Shown: positions 6,730 to 18,241, counted from the first letter of the stretch. The stretch is 64,000 bases of DNA from Anaerosalibacter sp. Marseille-P3206 (GCF_900155565.1 NZ_FUHM01000002.1:1-64000); one strand, 5' to 3'. Notes: a model not told the origin generated them from the sequence alone. Translations and numbers: made by a program.

Positions 6730-7320
6730 ATGAAAAAGTCTAACATAATTATAATTTTCATAAGTTGTTTGTTACTATTTTTAAGTAGTTTTTTCTATGG
6801 TTATTATTTTACAGGAAAGAATATGAACAAAAAGCTAAATGATAATACAGTATTAGATAATAGTTCGTCAGGAAATGATGGATTAGAAATAATAAAGGAA
6901 GAGGTTAGGATTTCACCAAATACTTGCATTGAAAAGGAAGTTTATTATAAAAAATGTAGACACACTATAAAACAGAATATTAAAGTTGATAATAATATAA
7001 TAAATATGACTGAAAAGGAGTTTGAGGATTATACTAAAAAAAATCATCCTGAAATAAGGATTATCTCATTTTCAGTTGGGAAAATTGTTTTAAGAGAGAA
7101 TAAGGATACACTATGTCCAAATCATTATATAATTGGTGAATCAGAAGGTAAAATAGCAGTATATAAAATAAATGATACTGGAGAAAAAATATTATTTAAA
7201 ATACTTGAAGACTATCCATTGTCACTACTTAAAGAGATTGATCAAGAAAAATTAAAAGAGGGAATAGTTGTAGATACTGAAGAGGAGCTTTCAGACGTGC
7301 TAGAAAACTTTATTAGTTGA
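6730..7320 (+). CDS. BofC-like protein with signal anchor
   Basis: The 196-residue protein has a hydrophobic N-terminal segment (about 6-25) and would face the outside, or the intermembrane space of a forespore. The C-terminal part (about 105-195) resembles the BofC C-terminal domain: DTLCPNHYIIGESEGKIAVY, a double-psi start, then KILEDYPLSLL and a repeated LKEGI-VDTEEEL ending. BofC restrains SpoIVB in Bacillus sporulation, and bofC lies beside ruvAB in B. subtilis as here. Start ATG 6730 fits GGAGGG at 6717-6722. The match is by pattern and context; functional equivalence is inference. Confidence 0.65.
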   Translation: MKKSNIIIIFISCLLLFLSSFFYGYYFTGKNMNKKLNDNTVLDNSSSGNDGLEIIKEEVRISPNTCIEKEVYYKKCRHTIKQNIKVDNNIINMTEKEFEDYTKKNHPEIRIISFSVGKIVLRENKDTLCPNHYIIGESEGKIAVYKINDTGEKILFKILEDYPLSLLKEIDQEKLKEGIVVDTEEELSDVLENFIS

Positions 7321-7361
7321 AAAAAAGGCTAAGTTACAATATATTAACTTAGCCTTTTTTA
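7321..7361 (+). terminator. Terminator after bofC-like gene
   Basis: GGCTAAGTTA and TAACTTAGCC form a 10-base-pair stem flanked by A6 and T6 runs, so it could work in both directions. Confidence 0.9.
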
Positions 7362-7411
7362 TAATGTCTACCTTCGTCCAAAAGGTATCGATATTATTAA
7401 TTCTTATATAG

Positions 7412-7446
7412 AAACCTTTGTTCTTTTGTGTTTAAATATGTTAAAA
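7412..7446 (+). promoter_or_regulatory. Candidate ruvC promoter overlapped by LexA-like box
   Basis: AAAC-CTTT-GTTC (7412-7423) matches seven of eight fixed bases of the Firmicutes LexA box GAAC-N4-GTTC. TTGTTC (7418-7423) could be the -35, with TTAAAA (7441-7446) 17 bases downstream as a weak -10. The box over a -35 just before ruvC-ruvA-ruvB is the expected SOS arrangement; regulation itself is inferred. Confidence 0.45.
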
Positions 7447-7477
7447 TAGATGAGTAGACATATGAAAGGAGATTATT

Positions 7478-7972
7478 ATGATTATTTTAGGGATTGATCC
7501 AGGTATTGCAATTGTAGGATATGGTATTATAGAATGTAATGGAAATAGTTTTAAAGCTTTAGAATATGGGGCAATAATTACTGAAGCTGGGACTCCTTTT
7601 CCAGATAGATTAAAAATAATCTATGAAGAGATGTCTTGCATTATTGAAGAATATAGTCCAGAAGATATGGCTATAGAAGAATTATTTTTTAATAAAAATG
7701 TTAAAACTGCAATTAAAGTTGGACAAGCAAGAGGTGTTGAGGTACTTGCAGCTGTTAACAAGGGAATAGATATATATGAATATACACCTTTACAAATTAA
7801 GCAAGGGGTTGTAGGTTATGGGAGAGCAGAAAAAGCTCAAGTGCAAGAAATGGTTAAAATGCTACTTAATTTAAAAGAAATACCAAAACCAGATGATGTT
7901 GCTGATGCTCTTGCTGTTGCTTTGTGTCATGGATATTCATTGAAATTTAAAGAAATGTTTAAAATGAAATAA
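7478..7972 (+). CDS. ruvC: Crossover junction endodeoxyribonuclease RuvC
   Basis: The 164-residue protein is a full-length RuvC, the dimeric nuclease that resolves Holliday junctions made by RuvAB. The RNase H-type acidic residues are present: Asp7 in GIDPG, Glu67 in IEELFF, and Asp140 and Asp143 in KPDDVADAL. The ATG follows AAAGGAG. It opens a tight ruvC-ruvA-ruvB group behind a possible LexA-like operator, so DNA damage induction is plausible. Most bacilli lack ruvC, which places the organism among the Clostridia rather than Bacillus. Confidence 0.97.
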   Translation: MIILGIDPGIAIVGYGIIECNGNSFKALEYGAIITEAGTPFPDRLKIIYEEMSCIIEEYSPEDMAIEELFFNKNVKTAIKVGQARGVEVLAAVNKGIDIYEYTPLQIKQGVVGYGRAEKAQVQEMVKMLLNLKEIPKPDDVADALAVALCHGYSLKFKEMFKMK

Positions 7973-7986
7973 TAGGGGTGCTTTTG

Positions 7987-8568
7987 ATGTATGAATATAT
8001 TATAGGGAAAGTAGTAGATGTTTATGAAGATTGTTTGATTGTAGAAAACAATAATATTGGTTATAAAATTTATACTTCTAAATATTCGCTATCAAATTTA
8101 GATTTAAAAAAAGATGTAAAGATATATACATATCTTAATGTAAGGGAAGACGGTATATTTTTATTTGGATTTTCTTCAAAAGAAGAAATGGAAATGTTTG
8201 AACTATTACTATTAGTATCGAAAATTGGTCCAAAGACTGCTATAGGTGTACTTTCTACATTGAGCTACAATGATATTAAATTAGCTATTCTTAATAATGA
8301 TGTAAAAGTTTTATGTAAAGCTCCTGGCATAGGTAAAAAAACAGCTAATCGTATTATACTTGAATTAAAAGATAGAATAGATGATAATATTGCTGTTGAC
8401 AATAGTTTTAATTTTTTAGATGATAATTGTATAGAAGAAGCAATTAATGCTTTAATGGTATTAGGGTATACAAAGAAAGAAATTGATAGAGTTTTGTTTA
8501 AAATCGATACAGAAGACTTAGATACTGAAGAGATTATTAAGAGTGCGTTAAAAAGATTGTCTAAATAA
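7987..8568 (+). CDS. ruvA: Holliday junction branch migration protein RuvA
   Basis: The 193-residue protein binds four-way junctions and loads RuvB. The N-terminal OB fold starts MYEYIIGKV, the helix-hairpin-helix motifs are KIGPKTA and APGIGKKTA, and a C-terminal RuvB-binding domain (about 145-193) follows an acidic linker. ATG 7987 is preferred to GTG 7978 because the GGGGTG ribosome site overlaps the GTG and RuvA proteins begin at this Met. It lies 14 bases after ruvC. Confidence 0.97.
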   Translation: MYEYIIGKVVDVYEDCLIVENNNIGYKIYTSKYSLSNLDLKKDVKIYTYLNVREDGIFLFGFSSKEEMEMFELLLLVSKIGPKTAIGVLSTLSYNDIKLAILNNDVKVLCKAPGIGKKTANRIILELKDRIDDNIAVDNSFNFLDDNCIEEAINALMVLGYTKKEIDRVLFKIDTEDLDTEEIIKSALKRLSK

Positions 8569-8588
8569 TATGGAAAGGTATGAGTATT

Positions 8589-9599
8589 ATGAATAATACT
8601 GATAATAGAATTGTTGCAGGTTCACTTAAAGAGGAAGATATTGAAAATGATCTGACTTTAAGACCTAAATGGCTTAATGAATACATAGGCCAAGATAAAG
8701 TTAAGAAAAAACTTAATATATTTATTAAAGCAGCTAAGGAGAGGAATGAATCTCTTGATCATGTGCTATTATATGGTCCTCCAGGCCTTGGAAAGACGAC
8801 TTTGGCTAATATCATAGCTAATGAAATGGGAGTTAATATTAGGGTAACTTCTGGTCCTGTTATAGAGAGGGCAGGTGATTTAGCTAGTTTGCTTACTAAT
8901 TTAGAAGAAGGAGACGTATTATTTATAGATGAAATTCATAGGCTTAATAGAAGTGTAGAAGAAATTTTGTATCCAGCTATGGAGGATTACGTTTTAGATA
9001 TTATAATTGGAAAAGGGCCTAGTGCTAGATCAGTTCGCCTTGATTTATCTAAATTCACTTTGATAGGTGCTACGACAAGGGCTGGACTTCTTACATCACC
9101 ACTTAGAGATAGATTTGGTGTTATACTTAATCTTGATTTATATGATGAAAACAGTCTTACAAAGATAGTAGAAAGATCGGCGAATATATTAGATGTTGAG
9201 ATTGATAGTTTAGGAGCTTTAGAGATAGCTAAAAGATCTAGGGGAACACCAAGGATTGCAAATAGACTATTAAAAAGAGTTAGAGATTATGCACAAGTTG
9301 TAGAAAATGGCATAATTACTTTTGAAGTTGCACAAAAAGCTCTTACAATGTTAGAAGTGGATGAATTAGGCTTAGACAATGTAGATAAAAAGATTGTTTT
9401 GACTATGATTGAAAACTTTGAGGGAGGTCCTGTAGGGCTTGATACTATATCTGCAACTACAGGTGAAGAAAAAACTACTATAGAAGATGTTTATGAACCA
9501 TATTTACTTCAGATGGGTTTTATAAATAGAACGCCAAGGGGTAGAATAGCTACTAAAAGGGCTTATGAGCATTTTAATATTCCATATGATGAAGAATAG
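8589..9599 (+). CDS. ruvB: Holliday junction branch migration ATPase RuvB
   Basis: The 336-residue AAA+ motor drives branch migration. Walker A GPPGLGKT (63-70), Walker B FIDEIH, sensor 1 GATTRAG and the arginine-finger region are present, followed by the winged helix. ATG 8580 is possible but GGAAAGG at 8572-8578 would be too close; ATG 8589 gives normal spacing. It follows ruvA by 20 bases and completes the ruvCAB group. Confidence 0.97.
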   Translation: MNNTDNRIVAGSLKEEDIENDLTLRPKWLNEYIGQDKVKKKLNIFIKAAKERNESLDHVLLYGPPGLGKTTLANIIANEMGVNIRVTSGPVIERAGDLASLLTNLEEGDVLFIDEIHRLNRSVEEILYPAMEDYVLDIIIGKGPSARSVRLDLSKFTLIGATTRAGLLTSPLRDRFGVILNLDLYDENSLTKIVERSANILDVEIDSLGALEIAKRSRGTPRIANRLLKRVRDYAQVVENGIITFEVAQKALTMLEVDELGLDNVDKKIVLTMIENFEGGPVGLDTISATTGEEKTTIEDVYEPYLLQMGFINRTPRGRIATKRAYEHFNIPYDEE

Positions 9600-9611
9600 A
9601 GGGGATAGAAT

Positions 9612-9821
9612 ATGAATCAATTTGGTAAATTTTTCGTTTACATAGGAATAACATTGCTGATTTTTGGTGCACTATTGATAATTGGTGAAAAGTTTGGTTT
9701 AGGTAAACTTCCAGGAGATATTTTTATCCAGAAGGGTAATTTCACTTTCTTTTTTCCAATTGTTTCTTCTATAATAATTAGTTTGATATTGACTATTATA
9801 TTGAATATTTTTAAAAGATAG
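9612..9821 (+). CDS. DUF2905 small membrane protein
   Basis: The 69-residue protein has two hydrophobic helices (about 8-25 and 47-66) separated by a loop with GLGKLPGDIFI, the signature of DUF2905. Such genes commonly sit between ruvB and queA in Clostridia and Thermotoga-like genomes. No function is established. Spacing of 12 bases on one side and 15 on the other indicates cotranscription. Confidence 0.85.
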   Translation: MNQFGKFFVYIGITLLIFGALLIIGEKFGLGKLPGDIFIQKGNFTFFFPIVSSIIISLILTIILNIFKR

Positions 9822-9836
9822 AGGGGATAATAAATC

Positions 9837-11222
9837 ATGAAAAAAAATATGATATTTTTAATAATGATAGTAGTAATTATAAATTTAACATATACATATT
9901 CATTTGCAGAAAATATGTATCTTGAAAATTTTATAAAGGTAAAATTACAAAAGCCAATTAAGTCTACTAATACAATAAATTTGCAAAGTGAATATGGTTT
10001 TACTATATATTCTTATGATACCTATTTTACAGAATTGGACAAACTTCAAGAACAAGAAATAATCATTACTTTAGGTGAAAATGATTTGTTAGATATAAAG
10101 GATAAAAACAATAATACCTTGTATTCTTTTGGTAATAGTGATAATATATATATTTCTTCTACAGATTACAATAATTCTGTATTAAAAATAGAAGAAGATA
10201 AATATAGAGATTTTTTTATGTTTAATAGAGTGGCTAATGGAATAGAAGTGATTAATTGTGTTTCTCTTAATCATTATCTATATGGGGTTGTTCCAATGGA
10301 GATGCCTTCTTCTTTTCCTATGGAGGCATTGAAAGCTCAAGCTATAGCTGCTAGAAATTTTGCTTTATCAAATATGAATAAGCATATCTTAAGTGGATAT
10401 AATTTATGCGATTCTACTGATTGTCAAGTTTATGGAGGATATGATAGAGAAACTGACAATACTAACAGAGCTGTAGATGAGACTATAGGAATTGTTATTA
10501 AATATAATGGTGAAATTATTAATGCTACATATCATTCGAATAGTGGTGGATATACAGAGAATAGTGAAAATGTTTGGGGAGGTTCTGTTCCTTATTTAAA
10601 AGCTGTTAATGATGAATTTTCAAATGAAGCACCAAATACTGATTGGCAAATAGTATTGTCAAATGGTGATATAAAAACAAAACTAATGAAAATAGGTGTT
10701 AATATTGGAGAGATTTCATCTATTGTACCAGTAAATAAGACGGAGAGTGGCAGAGTGGATTCTCTTAAAATAATAGGTACTAATGGTGAACATATATTGG
10801 AGAAAAATAAAATTAGACAGGTTCTAGGATATAGTGATATAAAAAGTAATCTTTTTAATATAGAAGCTATTAATGGTAATAATAGTTTTGATGGTGTTGA
10901 AGATGTTTATGTAATTGATGGAAAGCTAGGTAAACCTATAAAGGTTAATATAAAAGATTTACATGTGATTAATGATGAGGAAAAGAGAATACAAAGTAGT
11001 AGGGGTAGCAATAGTAGAGTTTTAACTAATAACGGCATTGAAGAAATAAAACATGAAGTAAATATTACTGACAAGCAGTTCGTTATAAAAGGAAAGGGAT
11101 TTGGTCATGGAGTAGGAATGAGCCAGTGGGGGGCACGAAAAATGGCTGAATTAGGATATAGTTACGAAGAAATTTTAAAACACTATTATAATGGTGTAGA
11201 ACTTACAACAGAATATAGATAA
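9837..11222 (+). CDS. SpoIID/LytB domain protein
   Basis: The 461-residue protein has a signal peptide (about 1-24) and a SpoIID/LytB domain, a lytic transglycosylase fold that acts on peptidoglycan lacking stem peptides in sporulation. Visible motifs are [11 protein letters not shown] with the catalytic-type Glu, [21 protein letters not shown], and [13 protein letters not shown] near the end. About 100 extra residues precede the domain. Clostridia have several paralogues, and the true spoIID is usually beside spoIIQ, so this copy may act elsewhere. It is cotranscribed with ruvB and queA. Confidence 0.85.
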   Translation: MKKNMIFLIMIVVIINLTYTYSFAENMYLENFIKVKLQKPIKSTNTINLQSEYGFTIYSYDTYFTELDKLQEQEIIITLGENDLLDIKDKNNNTLYSFGNSDNIYISSTDYNNSVLKIEEDKYRDFFMFNRVANGIEVINCVSLNHYLYGVVPMEMPSSFPMEALKAQAIAARNFALSNMNKHILSGYNLCDSTDCQVYGGYDRETDNTNRAVDETIGIVIKYNGEIINATYHSNSGGYTENSENVWGGSVPYLKAVNDEFSNEAPNTDWQIVLSNGDIKTKLMKIGVNIGEISSIVPVNKTESGRVDSLKIIGTNGEHILEKNKIRQVLGYSDIKSNLFNIEAINGNNSFDGVEDVYVIDGKLGKPIKVNIKDLHVINDEEKRIQSSRGSNSRVLTNNGIEEIKHEVNITDKQFVIKGKGFGHGVGMSQWGARKMAELGYSYEEILKHYYNGVELTTEYR

Positions 11223-11233
11223 GGGATGATGAT

Positions 11234-13392
<2,159 letters not shown>

Positions 13393-13449
13393 TAGTAGAA
13401 GGATTTTTGATTTTTATGTTGAATAATAATAATCAAAGGAGGGATAATT

Positions 13450-13773
13450 TTGCAAGGATTTCAAAGTATAATTATGTTAGTTGTCTTCTTTTTAATATTG
13501 TATTTCTTGACTATTAGGCCACAACAAAAGAGAGAAAAGCAAATTAGAGAGATGAGAGATTCACTAAATGTTGGTGATGAGATTATAACTATTGGCGGTA
13601 TCTTTGGTAAGGTAATTAAGGTAAAAGAAGATATGGTTTCAATAGAAGTAGGATCTGATAAGACTAGATTCGACATTACAAAGTGGGCAGTTGGTAGTGT
13701 TATTAATAAAAAAGAATTAAATAAAGAAGATAACAAAAAAGATTCAAATCAAGATAAAAATGAAGAAAAATAA
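13450..13773 (+). CDS. yajC: Preprotein translocase accessory subunit YajC
   Basis: The 107-residue protein has one N-terminal transmembrane helix (about 4-22), then YFLTIRPQQKR and the GDEIITIGGIFGKV strand typical of YajC, with a charged tail. It works with SecDF beside SecYEG. Start TTG 13450 follows AAAGGAGGG. It ends in a terminator, so secD-secF 2.2 kb downstream is transcribed from its own promoter. Confidence 0.95.
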   Translation: MQGFQSIIMLVVFFLILYFLTIRPQQKREKQIREMRDSLNVGDEIITIGGIFGKVIKVKEDMVSIEVGSDKTRFDITKWAVGSVINKKELNKEDNKKDSNQDKNEEK

Positions 13774-13777
13774 TTTT

Positions 13778-13809
13778 AAAAAAACTTCCTGTTTAATGGA
13801 AGTTTTTTT
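13778..13809 (+). terminator. Terminator after yajC
   Basis: AAAAACTTCC pairs with GGAAGTTTTT around an 8-base loop and runs into T7. Confidence 0.9.
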
Positions 13810-13810
13810 G

Positions 13811-13839
13811 TTGTCAATTTAAGTGTAATATATTTGAAT
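13811..13839 (+). promoter_or_regulatory. Possible promoter for the TIGR04086 gene
   Basis: TTGTCA (13811-13816) and TTGAAT (13834-13839) are 17 bases apart. The -10 is weak, so this is tentative. Confidence 0.35.
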
Positions 13840-13874
13840 CTTCGAAAATAAACATTCTTTAGGGGGTGAAATAA

Positions 13875-14252
13875 ATGAATAAAAAGAATTCGATGTATGC
13901 ATTATTTACATTGAAAGGAATAGCTTTAGCTTACATTGTTACTTTTATTATGATGTTGATATTTTCATTATTATTAACATTTACCTCACTAAAGGAAAGT
14001 ATGATTCCTATTTTAAATTCTATTGTCATGATAGGGAGTATTGTTATAGCCTCTATTTATTTAACTCTTAAAATAGGAGAAAAAGGTTGGCTTAATGGAA
14101 TGATAATTGGAATTTTGTACTTTGTGATACTATTATTACTGAATAAATTTTTTATGAAAGATTCCAATTTTAGTATTTTTTCATTTACTAAACTGTTGGT
14201 ATCAATTGTAACTGGTATCATAGGAGGGATGATTGGAATAAATTTAAAATAA
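13875..14252 (+). CDS. TIGR04086 family membrane protein
   Basis: The 125-residue protein has four predicted transmembrane helices (about 15-37, 45-64, 73-90, 102-122) with short loops and matches the TIGR04086 family. Members are typically found next to yajC, SCIFF and secD in Clostridia, as here. The conserved position suggests a link to secretion or peptide maturation, but no activity is known. AGGGGGTG precedes the ATG. Confidence 0.8.
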   Translation: MNKKNSMYALFTLKGIALAYIVTFIMMLIFSLLLTFTSLKESMIPILNSIVMIGSIVIASIYLTLKIGEKGWLNGMIIGILYFVILLLLNKFFMKDSNFSIFSFTKLLVSIVTGIIGGMIGINLK

Positions 14253-14255
14253 AAC

Positions 14256-14284
14256 TTTAATTGTAAATAATTTTATGATATAAT
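14256..14284 (+). promoter_or_regulatory. Promoter for the SCIFF gene
   Basis: A perfect TATAAT (14279-14284) is preceded by TG one base upstream, an extended -10. TTTAAT (14256-14261) lies 17 bases further up as a weak -35. Confidence 0.6.
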
Positions 14285-14323
14285 CAGAAAAGTACCAACG
14301 CTAGTAAAGGAGGTTTATAGGAT

Positions 14324-14464
14324 ATGAAACACATAAGAACTTTAGGTGGAAGAAACTTAAAAGAAACTATTGCAAAAGGTGGATGCGGAGAATGCCAAAC
14401 TTCCTGCCAATCAGCTTGTAAGACATCTTGTACTGTTGGTAATCAAAAGTGCGAGAACAAATAG
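14324..14464 (+). CDS. scfA: SCIFF ribosomal peptide precursor (six cysteines in forty-five)
   Basis: This 46-residue ORF encodes the SCIFF precursor, a ranthipeptide-type RiPP present in nearly all Clostridia. The leader MKHIRTLGGRNLKETIAKGG is highly characteristic, and the core carries exactly six Cys (21, 24, 28, 32, 36, 43) with Thr and Ser between them as thioether partners. A strong AAAGGAGG (14307-14314) and an extended -10 promoter point to high expression. The maturase gene follows 75 bases later behind a hairpin. The mature product's role is unknown, though quorum or redox signalling has been proposed for relatives. Confidence 0.95.
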   Translation: MKHIRTLGGRNLKETIAKGGCGECQTSCQSACKTSCTVGNQKCENK

Positions 14465-14471
14465 TTTTTTT

Positions 14472-14506
14472 AAAAAGGTGGTGGTTAAATCCACTGCTTT
14501 TTAATT
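14472..14506 (+). terminator. Leaky hairpin between SCIFF and its maturase
   Basis: AAAAAG-GTGGTGG and CCACTG-CTTTTT pair imperfectly around TTAAAT, followed by T-rich sequence. It could end most transcripts after the peptide gene and let a fraction read into the maturase. Confidence 0.6.
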
Positions 14507-14539
14507 TATTTTTCTTTTTAATCAAATAGGAGGAGTCAT

Positions 14540-15895
14540 ATGCTAAAAAGCGAAAAAATTCACAAGTTTTATCTTAATGATAAATATATAGTATTAGATA
14601 TAAATAGTGGTTCTGTACATTTAGTAGATGAGCTAGTATTTAGTATTATTGATTATTATGAAGACCATAGTTTAAGTGAAATTATTAACATACTAAAGGA
14701 TAAATATAAGGAAGAAGATATTTTAGAAGCATATAATGAAATAAAAAAATTATGTGATGAAGGTATGCTTTTTTCTGAAGGAGTACAATTAAAAGAATTT
14801 GATTACAATCCACAAAATATTGTTAAAGCATTGTGTCTTCATGTAGCTCATGATTGTAACTTACGTTGTAAATATTGTTTTGCATCTCAAGGAGATTTTA
14901 AGGGAGAAAGACTTTTAATGCCATTAGAAGTTGGTAAAAAGGCTTTGGATTTTATTGCTAAATCATCAGGTAATAGAAGAAATTTAGAGGTTGATTTTTT
15001 TGGCGGAGAACCACTTATGAATTTTGAAGTGGTAAAGCAGTTAGTAGCTTATGGTAGAGAATTAGAACCTATTTATAATAAGAGATTTAGGTTTACCATT
15101 ACTACTAATGGTGTTTTGCTTGATGAAGATAAAATGGATTTTATTAATGAAAACATGGATAATATAGTACTAAGTCTTGATGGAAGGAAAGAAATAAATG
15201 ACAGAATGAGAGGAACCATTTCTGGAGAAGGTAGTTATGATATAATTGTTCCTAAGTTTGTTGAAATGGTAAAACGAAGAGGAGATAAGGATTACTTTGT
15301 TAGAGGGACTTTTACAAAGCATAATTTAGATTTTGCTGATGATATTTTAGAATATTATAGATTAGGATTTAAGAAAGTTTCTATGGAACCTGTAGTTACT
15401 GATCCAAAGGAAGAGTATGCTTTAAGGGAAGAAGATTTAGACACTATTATAAAGGAATACGAAAAGTTATCTAAAGAATACATTAGAATCAAAAAAATGG
15501 ACAAGGACTTTACATTCTTTCATTTTATGATAGATTTAAAGCAAGGTCCTTGTATGATAAAGAGAGCATCAGGTTGTGGAGCTGGATCTGAGTATATGGC
15601 TGTAACTCCTGAAGGTGATTTATATCCATGTCATCAATTTGTAGGAGAAGAAAAGTTTAAATTAGGAAATGTCTTTGATGGTGTTTTAAATACTGCAATC
15701 AGAGATGAGTTTAAGAAAACTAATGTTTTCACAAAAGATGATTGTAGTAATTGTTGGGCTAGATATTATTGCAGTGGTGGTTGCCATGCAAATGCTTATT
15801 ATTCAAACAATGATATAACAAAGCCATATAAGCTTGGTTGTGAAATGGAAAAGAAGAGAATAGAATGTGCAATTTCTATATTAGCTAACTTATAA
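14540..15895 (+). CDS. scfB: SCIFF radical SAM maturase
   Basis: The 451-residue enzyme installs thioether bonds from core Cys to a neighbouring residue of SCIFF. Residues 1-85 form a precursor-binding RRE-like domain. The radical SAM cluster is Cys106, Cys110 and Cys113 (CNLRCKYC), followed by FFGGEP. The C-terminal SPASM domain holds two auxiliary 4Fe-4S clusters, with Cys in CGAGSEYMAV, YPCHQF, and CSNCWARYYCSGGCH plus a final Cys. It follows a ribosome site TAGGAGGAG, ends before the secD promoter, and matches the CteB-type enzymes in length. Confidence 0.96.
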   Translation: MLKSEKIHKFYLNDKYIVLDINSGSVHLVDELVFSIIDYYEDHSLSEIINILKDKYKEEDILEAYNEIKKLCDEGMLFSEGVQLKEFDYNPQNIVKALCLHVAHDCNLRCKYCFASQGDFKGERLLMPLEVGKKALDFIAKSSGNRRNLEVDFFGGEPLMNFEVVKQLVAYGRELEPIYNKRFRFTITTNGVLLDEDKMDFINENMDNIVLSLDGRKEINDRMRGTISGEGSYDIIVPKFVEMVKRRGDKDYFVRGTFTKHNLDFADDILEYYRLGFKKVSMEPVVTDPKEEYALREEDLDTIIKEYEKLSKEYIRIKKMDKDFTFFHFMIDLKQGPCMIKRASGCGAGSEYMAVTPEGDLYPCHQFVGEEKFKLGNVFDGVLNTAIRDEFKKTNVFTKDDCSNCWARYYCSGGCHANAYYSNNDITKPYKLGCEMEKKRIECAISILANL

Positions 15896-15937
15896 TTTGA
15901 GAATTATGGCAAATAATGCATTAATCCATTATTAAGA

Positions 15938-15966
15938 TTGACTATATTATGGGATATATATATAAT
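15938..15966 (+). promoter_or_regulatory. Strong secD promoter
   Basis: TTGACT (15938-15943) and a perfect TATAAT (15961-15966) are separated by exactly 17 bases, 34 bases before the secD start. Confidence 0.8.
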
Positions 15967-16000
15967 TATATAGTATTACTAAATAGAGGGAGGAAGAGGA

Positions 16001-17263
16001 ATGAAGCTTAAGAGTACTATTATTTTTTTAATAATTGTTTCTTTAGTAGTATTTGGCTCCTATACAGCTATAAATGGAGTTAATATTGGTAAAACTCACA
16101 TTCCTAATGCAAGAGAAGCAATAGATTTAGGATTGGATTTAGCTGGTGGGGTTTATGTTATACTTGAAGCACAAACTGATTTAAAGGGTGCAGAATTACA
16201 AAGGGTTATGGAACAGACAAAAGCGGTAATTAGCGAAAGAGTAGATGGACTTGGTGTTGCAGAACCTAATATAGTCATTGAGGGAAATGATAGAATTAGA
16301 ATTGAACTTGCTGGTGTAAAAGATGTACAAGAAGCTGTTGATATGATAGGTAAAACTGCGCAACTTAAGTTTATGGATCCAGAAGGAAAAGAAGTTATAA
16401 CAGGAAAGAACATCAAGAATGCTGAAGTTCAAATTCAAAGTACTGAAAAAGGGGATAAGCCTGTAGTAGCTCTAGAGTTTGATAAAGAAGGATCTAAAAA
16501 CTTCGCAGAAGCTACAAAGAGATTAGTAGATAAAACAAATTTAGAAGATAAAATCATCTATATTATATTAGATGATAGCGTTATATCATCTCCAGTTGTA
16601 GAAGCTGTAATTGATGATGGAAAAGGAGTAATAACAGGTAATTTTACAGTTGAAGAGGCAACTAGATTAGCTACTTTAATAAGGGCTGGTTCACTACCTG
16701 TAGAAATGAAAGAAATTCAATCTCAAGTTATAGGGCCAACTCTTGGTTTAGAAGCACTTGATAAAAGTATCTATGCTGCATTTATAGCTCTTATGATTAT
16801 TTTCGCATATATGATTATTTACTATAGAGTACCTGGTATTGTAGCTGATATAGCATTGACAATTTATATTATGTTAGTATTATTAGGCATGAAGTCTTTA
16901 GGTGTAAAACTTACATTGCCTGGAATATGTGGACTTATATTGTCAATTGGTATGGCAGTAGATGCGAATGTACTCATATTTGAAAGAATAAAGGAAGAAT
17001 TGAAGGTTGGCAAAAGTATAAAAGCTTCAATAAACTCTGGATTTAAGAGAGCATTGACATCAGTTCTAGACTCAAATATAACTACATTGATTGCTGGAGG
17101 AGTATTATATGCTTTTGGAACTGGTCCAATAAAGGGCTTTGGAGTTACATTAGTACTTGGTATTATTGCTTCAATGATTACAGCTGTGTTTATTACTAAA
17201 CAGTTGCTAAAACTTACAACTAATATGATCGATTCTAAAAATACTAAGCTATATGGTGCATAG
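16001..17263 (+). CDS. secD: Protein translocase subunit SecD
   Basis: SecD is an RND-type membrane protein that pulls exported proteins using the proton gradient. The 420-residue protein has TM1 (about 4-24), the DLGLDLAGGVYVILEA motif, an extracellular P1 region and five more helices (about 258-410) with GMAVDANVLIFERIKEE. It is at the short end of the family, which is usual for Gram-positive SecD. secF follows 16 bases later. Confidence 0.96.
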   Translation: MKLKSTIIFLIIVSLVVFGSYTAINGVNIGKTHIPNAREAIDLGLDLAGGVYVILEAQTDLKGAELQRVMEQTKAVISERVDGLGVAEPNIVIEGNDRIRIELAGVKDVQEAVDMIGKTAQLKFMDPEGKEVITGKNIKNAEVQIQSTEKGDKPVVALEFDKEGSKNFAEATKRLVDKTNLEDKIIYIILDDSVISSPVVEAVIDDGKGVITGNFTVEEATRLATLIRAGSLPVEMKEIQSQVIGPTLGLEALDKSIYAAFIALMIIFAYMIIYYRVPGIVADIALTIYIMLVLLGMKSLGVKLTLPGICGLILSIGMAVDANVLIFERIKEELKVGKSIKASINSGFKRALTSVLDSNITTLIAGGVLYAFGTGPIKGFGVTLVLGIIASMITAVFITKQLLKLTTNMIDSKNTKLYGA

Positions 17264-17279
17264 AAGAGGGGTGAGATGA

Positions 17280-18179
17280 GTGAAAGTTATTGAAAATAGG
17301 AAGATATTCTTTGGCATTTCTTTAGCTATTATAATATTAGGTATAATAATGACAGGTGTTAACGGTCTTCAAAAGGGAATTGATTTTGAAGGTGGCACGT
17401 TGATACAAATAAATATTGGTAAACAAATATCTGTAGATGAAGTTAGAGAAATTACTGATGATTTTGATAAAGAAGCACATATTATTCACTCTGGAGATGA
17501 AAAAGAGGAAATAATTATTAAAAGTAAAATGGATTTGAATAATGATGAGATAAATAATATCTTTGAAAAGTTTAAAGAAAAATATAATTTAAAAGATGAA
17601 GATTTAGTTCAATCTCAAAAATTTGGTCCTACTATGGGATCAGAGATTAGAAAAAAAGCACTGTTATCTGCAGGAATAGCTGTGGTTGCTATGCTAGTAT
17701 ATATCACTTTGAGATTTGAGTTTAAATTTGCATTGTCAGCAATTATTGCACTTATTCATGACGTGCTTATAACACTTTCTGTATATGCGATATTTAAAGT
17801 ACCAATAAATAGTTCGTTTATAGCTGCTATATTGACTATACTTGGATATTCAATAAATGATACCATCGTAATATTTGATAGAATTAGAGAAAATGCTAAA
17901 AGTTCAAGAAAAGTTTCTCATGATGGTGAATATTATTCTAGTCTTATAAATGATAGTATAAGACAATCAATAGCAAGAACTATAAATACTTCATTGACTA
18001 CTTTGGTAACTATTGTTTTATTATATGTATTAGGTGTTGAAGATATTAAGGTACTAGCATTTCCGTTGATAATTGGTGTAATTTCTGGAACATATTCTTC
18101 TTTATTTATTGCTAGTCCAATATGGTATTTATTAAAGAGTAGTGGCAAAGATGCAAATTATAAACCAAGAAAAGCTTAA
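17280..18179 (+). CDS. secF: Protein translocase subunit SecF
   Basis: SecF pairs with SecD. The 299-residue protein has TM1 (about 9-28), GIDFEGGTLIQI, then five helices (about 122-290) with GYSINDTIVIFDRIREN. It starts at GTG 17280 after AGAGGGGTGAG. Separate secD and secF genes contrast with the fused SecDF of Bacillus. A terminator follows directly. Confidence 0.96.
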   Translation: MKVIENRKIFFGISLAIIILGIIMTGVNGLQKGIDFEGGTLIQINIGKQISVDEVREITDDFDKEAHIIHSGDEKEEIIIKSKMDLNNDEINNIFEKFKEKYNLKDEDLVQSQKFGPTMGSEIRKKALLSAGIAVVAMLVYITLRFEFKFALSAIIALIHDVLITLSVYAIFKVPINSSFIAAILTILGYSINDTIVIFDRIRENAKSSRKVSHDGEYYSSLINDSIRQSIARTINTSLTTLVTIVLLYVLGVEDIKVLAFPLIIGVISGTYSSLFIASPIWYLLKSSGKDANYKPRKA

Positions 18180-18204
18180 AAACTGCCGTAAGGCAGTTTT
18201 TTTT
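18178..18204 (+). terminator. Terminator after secF
   Basis: AAAAACTGCC and GGCAGTTTTT close over a GTAA tetraloop and continue into T residues. Confidence 0.93.
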
Positions 18205-18241
18205 GCTAGTTATAATATAATTTAAATAAAGGCTTTCATTT

